Under the pieces are notes generated by a model. The model was not told the DNA's origin. It saw nothing but the letters and a program-made list of their open reading frames with translations, and did no database searches. The translations under genes and the position numbers were made by a program. DNA of 5,346 nucleotides from positions 1 through 5,346 of the forward strand of contig JAIRLW010000101.1 in the NCBI GenBank assembly GCA_031259095.1, written 5' to 3'. The DNA comes from Planctomycetaceae bacterium (lineage in GTDB: Bacteria; Planctomycetota; Planctomycetia; Pirellulales; Thermoguttaceae). Shown here in pieces: positions 1 through 5,245 of the stretch; the stretch's first letter is position 1; every line of letters starts with the position of its first letter.

Positions 1-26
1 GGTTAAGTTCCCCCCGCCAACCCAAC

Positions 27-39
27 GCCCTGAAAGGGC
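27..39. repeat. GCCCT-GAA-AGGGC hairpin repeat
   Basis: This is a 13-nt near-palindrome with a 5-bp stem and a 3-nt GAA loop. It is the reverse complement of the TTC-loop copies at 82-94, 149-161, 5146-5158 and 5215-5227, so this copy lies in the opposite orientation. Its function is unknown. Similar short palindromes are common between genes in Bacteroidetes and Planctomycetes genomes (general recollection). Confidence 0.75.
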
Positions 40-69
40 AACAGGAAAATAATTAAATGACGAATCGTT

Positions 70-94
70 TATAATCTTGACGCCCTTTCAGGGC
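70..94. repeat. TATAATCTT-plus-hairpin repeat unit, copy 1
   Basis: TATAATCTT (70-78), three variable bases, then GCCCTTTCAGGGC (82-94). The same arrangement with the same spacing recurs at 137-161, differing only in the three middle bases. The repeated unit is therefore longer than the hairpin and includes a conserved AT-rich arm. Confidence 0.75.
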
Positions 95-119
95 TTCGGT
101 TAGTGATGGTACTTGAACC

Positions 120-132
120 ACCCCGTTGGGGT
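120..132. repeat. ACCCC-GTT-GGGGT hairpin, variant family
   Basis: A 5-bp stem with a GTT loop. The CCCCGTTGGGG core is the reverse complement of the CCCCAACGGGG core at 5036-5046 in the downstream cluster. It lies between two TTC-loop copies and appears to be a sequence variant of the same short-hairpin family. Confidence 0.65.
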
Positions 133-136
133 AGGC

Positions 137-168
137 TATAATCTTATTGCCCTTTCAGGGCGAATATT
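137..168. repeat. TATAATCTT-plus-hairpin repeat unit, copy 2
   Basis: TATAATCTT (137-145), ATT, then GCCCTTTCAGGGC (149-161) and GAATATT. Positions 146-168 match 5212-5234 in direct orientation with a single mismatch (G162 against A5228). Positions 139-151 are the exact reverse complement of GGCAATAAGATTA at 5117-5129. The two flanking clusters thus share sequence in both orientations. Confidence 0.75.
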
Positions 169-310
169 TTTTTAACCTCAAACAATAATTCCACTGATAT
201 ATTACCAAAAAAATTAAAAAACGTATTATTATATTAAATTTGATCTGTACTTTTAGATAACAGGCGTTATTTTTGTACAACTACTAACATCGCTTTCCCG
301 ATTAAATATT

Positions 311-3300
311 GTGTCCAATATTATCATTCGTGCATCTGCCGGTTCGGGTAAAACATTCCGGTTGAGTAATCAATTTTTGCAACTTATTTTTCACGGTTAT
401 CCGGTTGATACGATTCTCGCGTCAACCTTCACGCGGAAAGCCGCCGGAGAAATTTTAGATCGGATTTTACAACGTCTTGCCGATGCGGTTGCCGATACGG
501 AAAAACGTAAAGAACTCGCCGGTTTTCTCGAACTTCCCGAAAATCCCGAAGAAATTCTCGGTAAACTGGCACGAAATTTGTATCGAATTCGAATCTGTAC
601 GCTCGATTCTTTTTTCAATAAAATCGCTACAACATTTGCGTTGGAACTCGGACTTCCGTTCGGTTGGTCGATTCTCGAAGAAACAGATTTTGCACGCTGT
701 CTCGGTGAAGCGGTTCGAAATGTTTTGAGCGAATCCCATCGGAATGAAGCCGGAAAACTAATGAATCTGTTGCAAAAAGGAGAGCAAGACCGAAATGTTA
801 CTCAGGAACTTCTTGATCTCGCGTCAAATTTGTTGCCGATTGTCCGGGAAAGTACGCCGGAAAATTGGAATCACAAAAAATTGTTGCAAAAAGAACTTGA
901 CGATACGGAATTACAACATATTCTCGACCGGCTGCAAGTTGCGGAAATTCCGAAAAATAAAGACAAAACAGAACCAAAACGGTTTGTTCAGGCACGTAAC
1001 GAAATCATCCGTCTTGCACGGAATGGAGAATGGAAATTGTTTTTGGAACAAACATTGGTCAAAAATGTTGTTGCCGGCGAATTTAAGTTTGACCGAAAAG
1101 AATTGGACGGCGACCTGCTCTATTGTGTTCAGGATTTAACGAAACAAGCCGGAGCGGTTCTGATTAACAAAGTTGTCGGGCAAACAAAGGCGGCGCGGCA
1201 ACTTCTTGATCTGATAGTCAATGCTTATGACGAAATATTGTTTCGTCAATGCAGTTTTCGTTTCGACGACGTTACAGAACGGCTCGGGCGCAACGATTTT
1301 TCTCCAACGCTTGATTTATTGGCGCATCGGATGGACGCCCGAACCGATCATCTGCTTCTCGATGAGTTTCAGGATACTTCAAAGCCGCAATGGAATATTC
1401 TTCGTCCTTTTGCTAAAGAAACGTCAACGAAAACAAACGGTTCCTTTTTTTGTGTCGGCGATGTGAAACAGGCGATTTATGCTTGGCGCGGCGGAGTTGC
1501 CGAAATTTTCGATACAATTCAACAGGAAATTCCGAATGCCGTACAGGAATCACTCAACGCCAGTTATCGAAGCAGTCCGATTATTATCGAAACAGTCAAC
1601 AAATTATTTGAAACAATCGCCTCGAATGAAGCATTAGCACGGTATGGCGAAGCCGCTCAAATATGGAATTCCCGATTTGAACGGCATGAAGCCGCTAAAA
1701 AAAATCTGTCCGGTTATTGTGTTCTTGAAATTGCCCAGTCCGCCGATCATTCCGACAATAATTTCGGAACAGATTCATCGGCAACAGATGACGAACAAGA
1801 CGACGATAAAAAATTCGTACAATATACAGTTGACCGAATTGCCGGATTGCATCAAACCCGTCCCGGCGCAACAATCGGCGTTTTGGTTTCGCGCAACAAA
1901 AAAATTGCGCCAATAATAGCCGGATTGAAACGGAAAGGTATTGAAGCCAGCGAAGAAGGCGGAAATCCGTTGACCGATTCGGCGGCGGTTCAACATGTTT
2001 TGTCGGCAATGATTCTGGCAGATCATCCGGGCGATACGATTGCACGCTTTCATTTAGCCAACGGACCCTTGGCAGAATTTTTACAATTAACTGATTATCG
2101 TAATAATTATCAGGCGGTCAAATGTTCGTTACAGTTACGGAAAGACTTGGTGAATAACGGTTACGGCGCCGTTGTGGAACGTCTCGCGGAACAACTGGCT
2201 CCGGCGTGCAATCCGCGTGAATTTCAACGGATTGAAAAATTAACGGAACTGGCAAGAGAGTTTCAAAAAACAGCGTCCGGCATACGGACAGAACGTTTTA
2301 TCAATATGGTTCAGGCAAAAAAAAACGAAAGCCCCACCGCCTCGCCAATACGGATTATGACCGTCTATAAATCAAAAGGACTTGAATTTGATATTATTGT
2401 TCTGCCCGATCTTGACGTTGATCTGGTTCATAAAACGCCGCCGATTATCGTTGCACGAAAAACGCCGACAGAACCAATTGATTTTGTTCTTCGTTACGTT
2501 GGTCAGGAATTGCAACGGCTTCTTCCTGAAAAATATCAGAAAGCCTTTGAAAAACGAGTTCAGAGCGAAGTGTTGGAATCACTCTCATTACTTTACGTTG
2601 CAATAACACGGGCAAAACATGAATTGGTGATGATTATTCCACCATTCAGTCAAAAAGCGTTGACAAATTTAATAAACGGTCAACCGGTTTTTTCGCCGAC
2701 ATTCGGCGGTATTTTACACGCCGGATTAGGATTGCATCAGGCAGATTCCGAACCAAAAATTCTGTTTCAAACCGGTTCCGAAAATTGGTTTCAGGAATCC
2801 GGTCTCAAAAAATCCGAAACAATATCTCCGTCAATTTCAAAACCGGACCACTTGGATTATTCTTTGGCAAAACGTCCGGAGAACCGGTTACGGCGTAATC
2901 TCCTGCGCGTTTCGCCTTCCGGTCTCGAACTTCCGCAACAACGGAAACAAAACAACGATCCGTCTGATCCTCATTCCGGTACGAAAACTTCCGGTTTATC
3001 GAAACGTAATCCTGAAGACGCTCGTCTTTGGGGAATTGCCGTTCATGCGTGTTTCGAAAACGGATTGCGGAAAAATCCTTGGTTGGATCAGGGAAAACCC
3101 GATGCGGATTTTTTGTTGCAAGTTGTTCAATCGGCAATCATGGGCAAGAAAGGAAATATTGATCCGCAAGCAGCGGTCAACAATTTTTTGGAATCGTGCG
3201 ATAAACCGAATATTCGCAACACATTGTCGTTATCGAATTATGTTCTGAAAAATCAGACGGTTAGCGTGGAACATGAACGCCGTTTTGCGGTTCGGTTGGA

Positions 3301-3571
3301 CGATCAACATCTACTTCACGGTTCGATTGACCGTTTAGTTCTTTTCCGGCAAAACGAAAAAATTGTTGGGTTGGAGATTATCGATTACAAAACCGATCAT
3401 TACGATGAAACTCAGAACCTTGCGGAATTTATTGCGGAACATCAAAAAAGATACACGCCGCAGTTGGAAGCCTACCGTGACGGAATGTCGCGGCTTTACC
3501 GAATTGACCTTTCTGCTGTTTCCGCGAAGTTGCTTTTCATTGATATTGATTTTGTTCAAAAAATTTGTTAG
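311..3571 (+). CDS. UvrD/Rep-family helicase-nuclease, AddA/RecB-like (double-strand-break end processing)
   Basis: A 1086-residue superfamily 1A helicase with a C-terminal PD-(D/E)XK nuclease domain. Visible motifs in order: Walker A ASAGSGKT (8-15), motif Ia TFTRKAAGEI (39-48), TLDSFF (97-102), Walker B DEFQDT (351-356), motif III GDVKQAIYAWRGG (383-395), motif IV LNASYRSS (415-422), motif V TVYKSKGLEFD (684-694) and motif VI LLYVAITRAKHEL (760-772). A Ser/Pro-rich linker (about 830-900) leads to the nuclease, with His912 in GIAVHACFE, Asp1007 in GSIDRL, Asp1025 and Lys1027 in DYKTD, and Gln1051/Tyr1055 in QLEAY. All expected catalytic residues are present, so the protein should be active. 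By family it would unwind and degrade DNA ends in the cytoplasm to start RecA-dependent repair, normally with an AddB/RecC-like partner. No partner gene lies in this window. GTG at 311 is the only usual start between the in-frame TAG at 254 and Walker A; no Shine-Dalgarno sequence precedes it. It is somewhat shorter than typical AddA (about 1200 residues). I am sure of helicase plus nuclease, less so of AddA versus RecB, so no symbol is given. Confidence 0.95.
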   Translation: MSNIIIRASAGSGKTFRLSNQFLQLIFHGYPVDTILASTFTRKAAGEILDRILQRLADAVADTEKRKELAGFLELPENPEEILGKLARNLYRIRICTLDSFFNKIATTFALELGLPFGWSILEETDFARCLGEAVRNVLSESHRNEAGKLMNLLQKGEQDRNVTQELLDLASNLLPIVRESTPENWNHKKLLQKELDDTELQHILDRLQVAEIPKNKDKTEPKRFVQARNEIIRLARNGEWKLFLEQTLVKNVVAGEFKFDRKELDGDLLYCVQDLTKQAGAVLINKVVGQTKAARQLLDLIVNAYDEILFRQCSFRFDDVTERLGRNDFSPTLDLLAHRMDARTDHLLLDEFQDTSKPQWNILRPFAKETSTKTNGSFFCVGDVKQAIYAWRGGVAEIFDTIQQEIPNAVQESLNASYRSSPIIIETVNKLFETIASNEALARYGEAAQIWNSRFERHEAAKKNLSGYCVLEIAQSADHSDNNFGTDSSATDDEQDDDKKFVQYTVDRIAGLHQTRPGATIGVLVSRNKKIAPIIAGLKRKGIEASEEGGNPLTDSAAVQHVLSAMILADHPGDTIARFHLANGPLAEFLQLTDYRNNYQAVKCSLQLRKDLVNNGYGAVVERLAEQLAPACNPREFQRIEKLTELAREFQKTASGIRTERFINMVQAKKNESPTASPIRIMTVYKSKGLEFDIIVLPDLDVDLVHKTPPIIVARKTPTEPIDFVLRYVGQELQRLLPEKYQKAFEKRVQSEVLESLSLLYVAITRAKHELVMIIPPFSQKALTNLINGQPVFSPTFGGILHAGLGLHQADSEPKILFQTGSENWFQESGLKKSETISPSISKPDHLDYSLAKRPENRLRRNLLRVSPSGLELPQQRKQNNDPSDPHSGTKTSGLSKRNPEDARLWGIAVHACFENGLRKNPWLDQGKPDADFLLQVVQSAIMGKKGNIDPQAAVNNFLESCDKPNIRNTLSLSNYVLKNQTVSVEHERRFAVRLDDQHLLHGSIDRLVLFRQNEKIVGLEIIDYKTDHYDETQNLAEFIAEHQKRYTPQLEAYRDGMSRLYRIDLSAVSAKLLFIDIDFVQKIC

Positions 3572-3657
3572 CCGGTAAGAAGTGTTATAAAAAATGAAAT
3601 GAATTATCGTTTTTTTAATATTCAAAAAACAACAAAATAGTTCAAAAATTATATTTT

Positions 3658-3674
3658 GCGTTTAAATTTAACGC
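3658..3674. repeat. 17-nt dyad GCGTTTAAATTTAACGC
   Basis: The outer arms GCGTT and AACGC are perfect reverse complements around an AT core (TAAATTT). It lies 87 bases after the helicase stop. It could be a protein-binding dyad or a weak hairpin in the 3' untranslated region. There is no T-run directly after it, so it is not called a terminator. Confidence 0.45.
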
Positions 3675-3697
3675 AGAATATGCAAAATTACGCAGAA
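3671..3697. repeat. ACGCAGAA short direct repeat pair
   Basis: ACGCAGAA occurs at 3671-3678 and again at 3690-3697, 19 bases apart. The first copy overlaps the right arm of the 3658-3674 dyad. It recalls the ACGCAGA-type intergenic repeats seen in several bacterial phyla, in degenerate form; that comparison is from memory. Two copies of 8 bases may also be chance. Confidence 0.35.
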
Positions 3698-4161
3698 AAA
3701 GCGGGGAAAGATGATGTCGTTAAAGATTCCATTGAATAATTATCAAAAAGTATATTTTACCCCGCCACACTTACTTTTGCTCTAATATAAAAGAGGTAAA
3801 TATTTGAACACCCTTAAATTTAAGCATATTTATTATCGTACATTTAAGAACGTGCGGCAATAACGTAACTGTTTGTTTTTATTATACTTTACACGGCGTA
3901 AGAATTATTTGTTATTTTTCAAGAACATAAAATCGACATCAACACTTCGGCGATCATGGTTTCTGAAAAATAAAGGACAATTTCCTCTCGTTCAAAGTAG
4001 AGTCAACACGAAATTTTTAGAGATTTTTTATGGAAAGATCCTTGAATAAATTAAGTAAGTCGAATAGAATGGGAAAAATGCGGTTTGGTGATTCCTCCTC
4101 GCAATATTTATGAAGAGTTACGTTTATTTGTATTGTTTACGTTTCACATGAACCTTTAACC

Positions 4162-4187
4162 TGTCCGATACAATAATTATTCGGACG
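4162..4187 (+). promoter_or_regulatory. Inverted repeat around a -10-like TACAAT, candidate promoter/operator
   Basis: GTCCGA (4163-4168) and TCGGAC (4181-4186) form a perfect 6-bp inverted repeat around a 12-base AT-rich centre; T4162/G4187 could add a wobble pair in RNA. The centre includes TACAAT (4169-4174), one base from the -10 consensus, but no good -35 lies 16-18 bases upstream. The right arm ends only 9 bases before ATG 4196. It could be an operator for a repressor over the rubrerythrin promoter, or a leader hairpin. Neither reading is proven. Confidence 0.35.
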
Positions 4188-4195
4188 AACATGTT

Positions 4196-4340
4196 ATGGA
4201 GCAAACTCTATTTGATTCATCGCGCCGTGAATTTTTTACAATGTTCTTTAGGAACAACAGCGGCGCCGATGTTATTTTTTGAAACTCCGTTAGCCTTTGC
4301 CGGACAAACGGATTCGTTAACCCAACCCAATGAAAGGAAA
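4196..4340 (+). other. Frameshifted Tat-type signal peptide region upstream of rubrerythrin
   Basis: From ATG 4196 the frame reads MEQTLFDSSRREF and then enters T6 (4232-4237). Skipping one T moves into the rubrerythrin frame, which continues LQCSLGTTAAPMLFF, then ETPLAFAGQ. Joined, this has the layout of a Tat signal peptide: a short n-region, SRREFLQ twin-arginine motif, hydrophobic stretch and an AFA-GQ type signal peptidase site (4293-4307). The frame then runs without a stop through a short linker into the rubrerythrin. As sequenced, the RR frame terminates soon after the T-run. The in-frame ATG at 4191 gives HRAVNFLQ, which lacks the twin arginines. Candidates are a decayed leader, a one-base sequencing error, or slippage on T6. 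Seen: both frames and their junction. Inferred: the Tat role. Confidence 0.5.
4335..4338 (+). promoter_or_regulatory. Ribosome binding site AGGA for rubrerythrin
   Basis: AGGA, within GAAAGGAAA (4332-4340), ends 8 bases before ATG 4347 and only 2 bases before ATG 4341. This spacing favours 4347 as the start and indicates that a leaderless, cytoplasmic rubrerythrin is made, whatever the status of the upstream leader. Confidence 0.7.
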
Positions 4341-4346
4341 ATGATT

Positions 4347-4922
4347 ATGTCAAAAATCAAAGGAACCCAAACAGAAAAAAATCTGTTAAAAGCGTTTGCC
4401 GGAGAATCTCAGGCAAGAAACCGTTACACTTTTTTCTCCGCCAAAGCGTCCGAAGAAGGATATGAACATATCGCTCATATTTTTCTGGAAACCGCAGAGC
4501 AGGAAAAAGTTCATGCTCTTCAGTTTTTCAAATATCTGGACGGCGGCGGTGCGCTGGAGATGACCGCAAGTTATCCGGCTGGATCGATTTTGACCACTGA
4601 AAAAAACCTCGAAGAAGCCGCCGCCGGAGAACTGGAAGAATGGTCGATCCTCTATCCCGAATTTGCCAACATTGCAAAGGAAGAAGGATTCATCGATGTT
4701 GCAAAAACATTCAACGCTATTAGCGTTTCGGAAAAACAGCACGAAAAACGTTACCGCGCTTTTCTGGAACATGTGAAAGCAGGCGATCTGTTCAAACGTG
4801 AAGGCGTTGTCTGGCGTTGCCGGCGCTGCGGTTTCATCAGCAGCACGCCCAGTGCGCCCGGCGTTTGTCCCGCGTGCAGAATGCCGCAGGCCTGGTTTGA
4901 AATCCTCGCCGAAAATTGGTAA
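4347..4922 (+). CDS. rbr: Rubrerythrin (diiron peroxidase with C-terminal rubredoxin-like domain)
   Basis: A 191-residue protein matching classical rubrerythrin in length and domain order. The N-terminal ferritin-like four-helix domain begins MSKIKGTQTEKNLLKAFAGE and carries the expected diiron ligands: Glu20 (FAGESQARNRY), Glu53 and His56 (EQEKVH), Glu95 and Glu98 (AAGELEE), and Glu129 in SEKQHEKRY. The C-terminal rubredoxin-like domain binds one iron through Cys158, Cys161 (WRCRRCG), Cys174 and Cys177 (CPAC), and ends in the typical AWFEIL...NW. Rubrerythrins reduce hydrogen peroxide to water in the cytoplasm of anaerobes and microaerophiles, with electrons from NAD(P)H through rubredoxin or a reductase; no such partner is visible here. 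ATG 4347 is chosen because of the AGGA site and because MSK fits the family N-terminus. The open frame extends upstream to ATG 4191, and that extension resembles the second part of a Tat signal peptide. The 3' third looks more GC-rich than the helicase gene. Confidence 0.96.
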   Translation: MSKIKGTQTEKNLLKAFAGESQARNRYTFFSAKASEEGYEHIAHIFLETAEQEKVHALQFFKYLDGGGALEMTASYPAGSILTTEKNLEEAAAGELEEWSILYPEFANIAKEEGFIDVAKTFNAISVSEKQHEKRYRAFLEHVKAGDLFKREGVVWRCRRCGFISSTPSAPGVCPACRMPQAWFEILAENW

Positions 4923-4933
4923 CATTATTGTTG

Positions 4934-4977
4934 TTCCTTTTTAATCAACAGAGTTTTTAAATTCTGAATTAAAGGAA
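4934..4977 (+). terminator. Imperfect hairpin after rubrerythrin, possible weak terminator
   Basis: TTCCTTTTTAAT (4934-4945) pairs with ATTAAAGGAA (4968-4977) if two T residues bulge out, and an inner CAGA (4949-4952) pairs with TCTG (4963-4966). It starts 11 bases after the stop codon. There is no T-run after the right arm and the stem is AT-rich, so it is not a standard intrinsic terminator. It may protect the mRNA 3' end or be chance. Confidence 0.35.
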
Positions 4978-5034
4978 TATACTCCTCACACTTGAAATTT
5001 CGGTTTTCGTTTTAAAAATATATTCACTAAAATC

Positions 5035-5047
5035 GCCCCAACGGGGC
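5035..5047. repeat. GCCCC-AAC-GGGGC hairpin repeat
   Basis: A 5-bp stem with an AAC loop. Its core is the reverse complement of the CCCCGTTGGGG at 121-131 before the helicase gene. Compared with the GCCCT/AGGGC copies, the innermost pair has changed from T-A to C-G on both sides, which keeps the stem intact. Confidence 0.7.
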
Positions 5048-5052
5048 AACCG

Positions 5053-5078
5053 GCATTAGCGTAGTGCAACGCCCTACG
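5053..5078. repeat. GCATTAGCGTAG and GCCCTACG repeat words
   Basis: GCATTAGCGTAG (5053-5064) is the exact reverse complement of CTACGCTAATGC at 5198-5209. GCCCTACG (5071-5078) recurs directly at 5195-5202 and inverted at 5183-5190. The region looks like a rearranged or partial copy of the 5183-5209 element. Confidence 0.6.
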
Positions 5079-5100
5079 TAACAAATATAAACCCTAATAA

Positions 5101-5113
5101 GCCCTGTAAGGGC
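5101..5113. repeat. GCCCT-GTA-AGGGC hairpin repeat
   Basis: The same 5-bp stem as the main family with a different loop (GTA). It is followed at 5117-5129 by GGCAATAAGATTA, the exact reverse complement of 139-151 in the upstream cluster. Confidence 0.7.
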
Positions 5114-5145
5114 GGCGGCAATAAGATTACGATATTTCGGCTTGC

Positions 5146-5158
5146 GCCCTTTCAGGGC
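5146..5158. repeat. GCCCT-TTC-AGGGC hairpin repeat
   Basis: An exact copy of the 13-mer at 82-94, 149-161 and 5215-5227. It is preceded by ATATTTCGGCT (5132-5142), a word that also follows the last copy, at 5240-5250. Confidence 0.75.
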
Positions 5159-5182
5159 TTTATTTCAAAGGCGAAAACCATC

Positions 5183-5202
5183 CGTAGGGCGATTGCCCTA
5201 CG
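5183..5202. repeat. CGTAGGGC-GATT-GCCCTACG perfect hairpin
   Basis: A perfect 8-bp GC-rich stem with a 4-base GATT loop, the strongest simple hairpin in the window. There is no T-run after it. It overlaps the inverted-repeat word CTACGCTAATGC (5198-5209), which pairs with 5053-5064. Confidence 0.75.
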
Positions 5203-5212
5203 CTAATGCTGA

Positions 5213-5229
5213 TTGCCCTTTCAGGGCAA
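5213..5229. repeat. TTGCCCT-TTC-AGGGCAA hairpin repeat
   Basis: The main-family hairpin with a stem extended to 7 bp. Positions 5212-5234 match 146-168 with one mismatch; at that mismatch (A5228) this copy can pair where the upstream copy cannot. Confidence 0.75.
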
Positions 5230-5245
5230 ATATTGTACAATATTT
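5228..5245. repeat. 18-bp perfect palindrome centred on GTAC
   Basis: AAATATTGTACAATATTT reads the same on both strands over all 18 bases. It begins inside the preceding hairpin repeat. The inner TTGTACAA also occurs at 273-280 before the helicase gene. It could be a binding site for a dimeric regulator or part of the repeat element. Confidence 0.6.

Larger units (their letters stand above)
1..310. other. Non-coding 5' flank with hairpin repeats and AT-rich leader
   Basis: I see no convincing gene here. The first half carries three GCCCT-NNN-AGGGC hairpins and one ACCCC-GTT-GGGGT hairpin, listed separately. From about 170 to 310 the DNA becomes very AT-rich, with A and T runs, and must contain the promoter of the helicase gene if that gene is transcribed alone. 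No well-spaced -35/-10 pair stands out, so no promoter is called. An 8-bp palindrome TTGTACAA lies at 273-280. The last in-frame stop before the helicase is TAG at 254-256. Confidence 0.7.
3572..4190. other. Long AT-rich intergenic region without a convincing gene
   Basis: About 620 bases between the helicase stop and the rubrerythrin leader. No open frame here is long or clearly protein-like. It contains a 17-nt dyad (3658-3674), two ACGCAGAA words (3671-3678 and 3690-3697), an inverted pair GCGGGG (3701-3706) / CCCCGC (3760-3765), and two short open stretches (3864-4049 and 4055-4159) that may be decayed coding sequence. No GC-rich stem followed by a T-run was found after the helicase stop, so its terminator is not identified. 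Confidence 0.7.

Noticed and set aside
27..161. CRISPR array from the repeated GCCCTTTCAGGGC units
   Set aside because: Repeats are only 13 bases, in mixed orientation and with irregular spacing, and no cas gene is nearby.
1695..2053. Minus-strand open frames of about 90-116 codons inside the helicase gene
   Set aside because: They are antisense shadows of a conserved coding region, with no motif or ribosome site of their own.
3584..3618. Intrinsic terminator after the helicase stop, using the T7 run at 3610-3617
   Set aside because: The only pairing is an A-run with a T-run; there is no GC-rich stem.
3701..3765. GCGGGG / CCCCGC inverted pair as a transposon end or terminator
   Set aside because: The 6-bp arms are 53 bases apart with no transposase and no T-run, so chance is a sufficient explanation.
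3711..3785. 24-codon frame MMSLKIPLNNYQ... after GGGGAAAG
   Set aside because: Too short and without recognisable features; the purine-rich stretch before it is expected by chance in this sequence.
4030..4113. 27-codon frame MERSLNKLSKSNRMGK...
   Set aside because: No ribosome site with good spacing and no family resemblance; it overlaps other short frames in decayed-looking DNA.
4191..4346. Taking ATG 4191 as the rubrerythrin start, giving 243 residues
   Set aside because: The family N-terminus matches MSKIKGTQTEKN at 4347 and a well-placed AGGA precedes it. The extra 52 residues are outside the usual rubrerythrin length and are better explained as a broken leader.
4386..4925. 179-codon open frame on the minus strand opposite the rubrerythrin
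   Set aside because: It lies almost wholly antisense to a gene with clear catalytic residues, and its translation shows no recognisable family.
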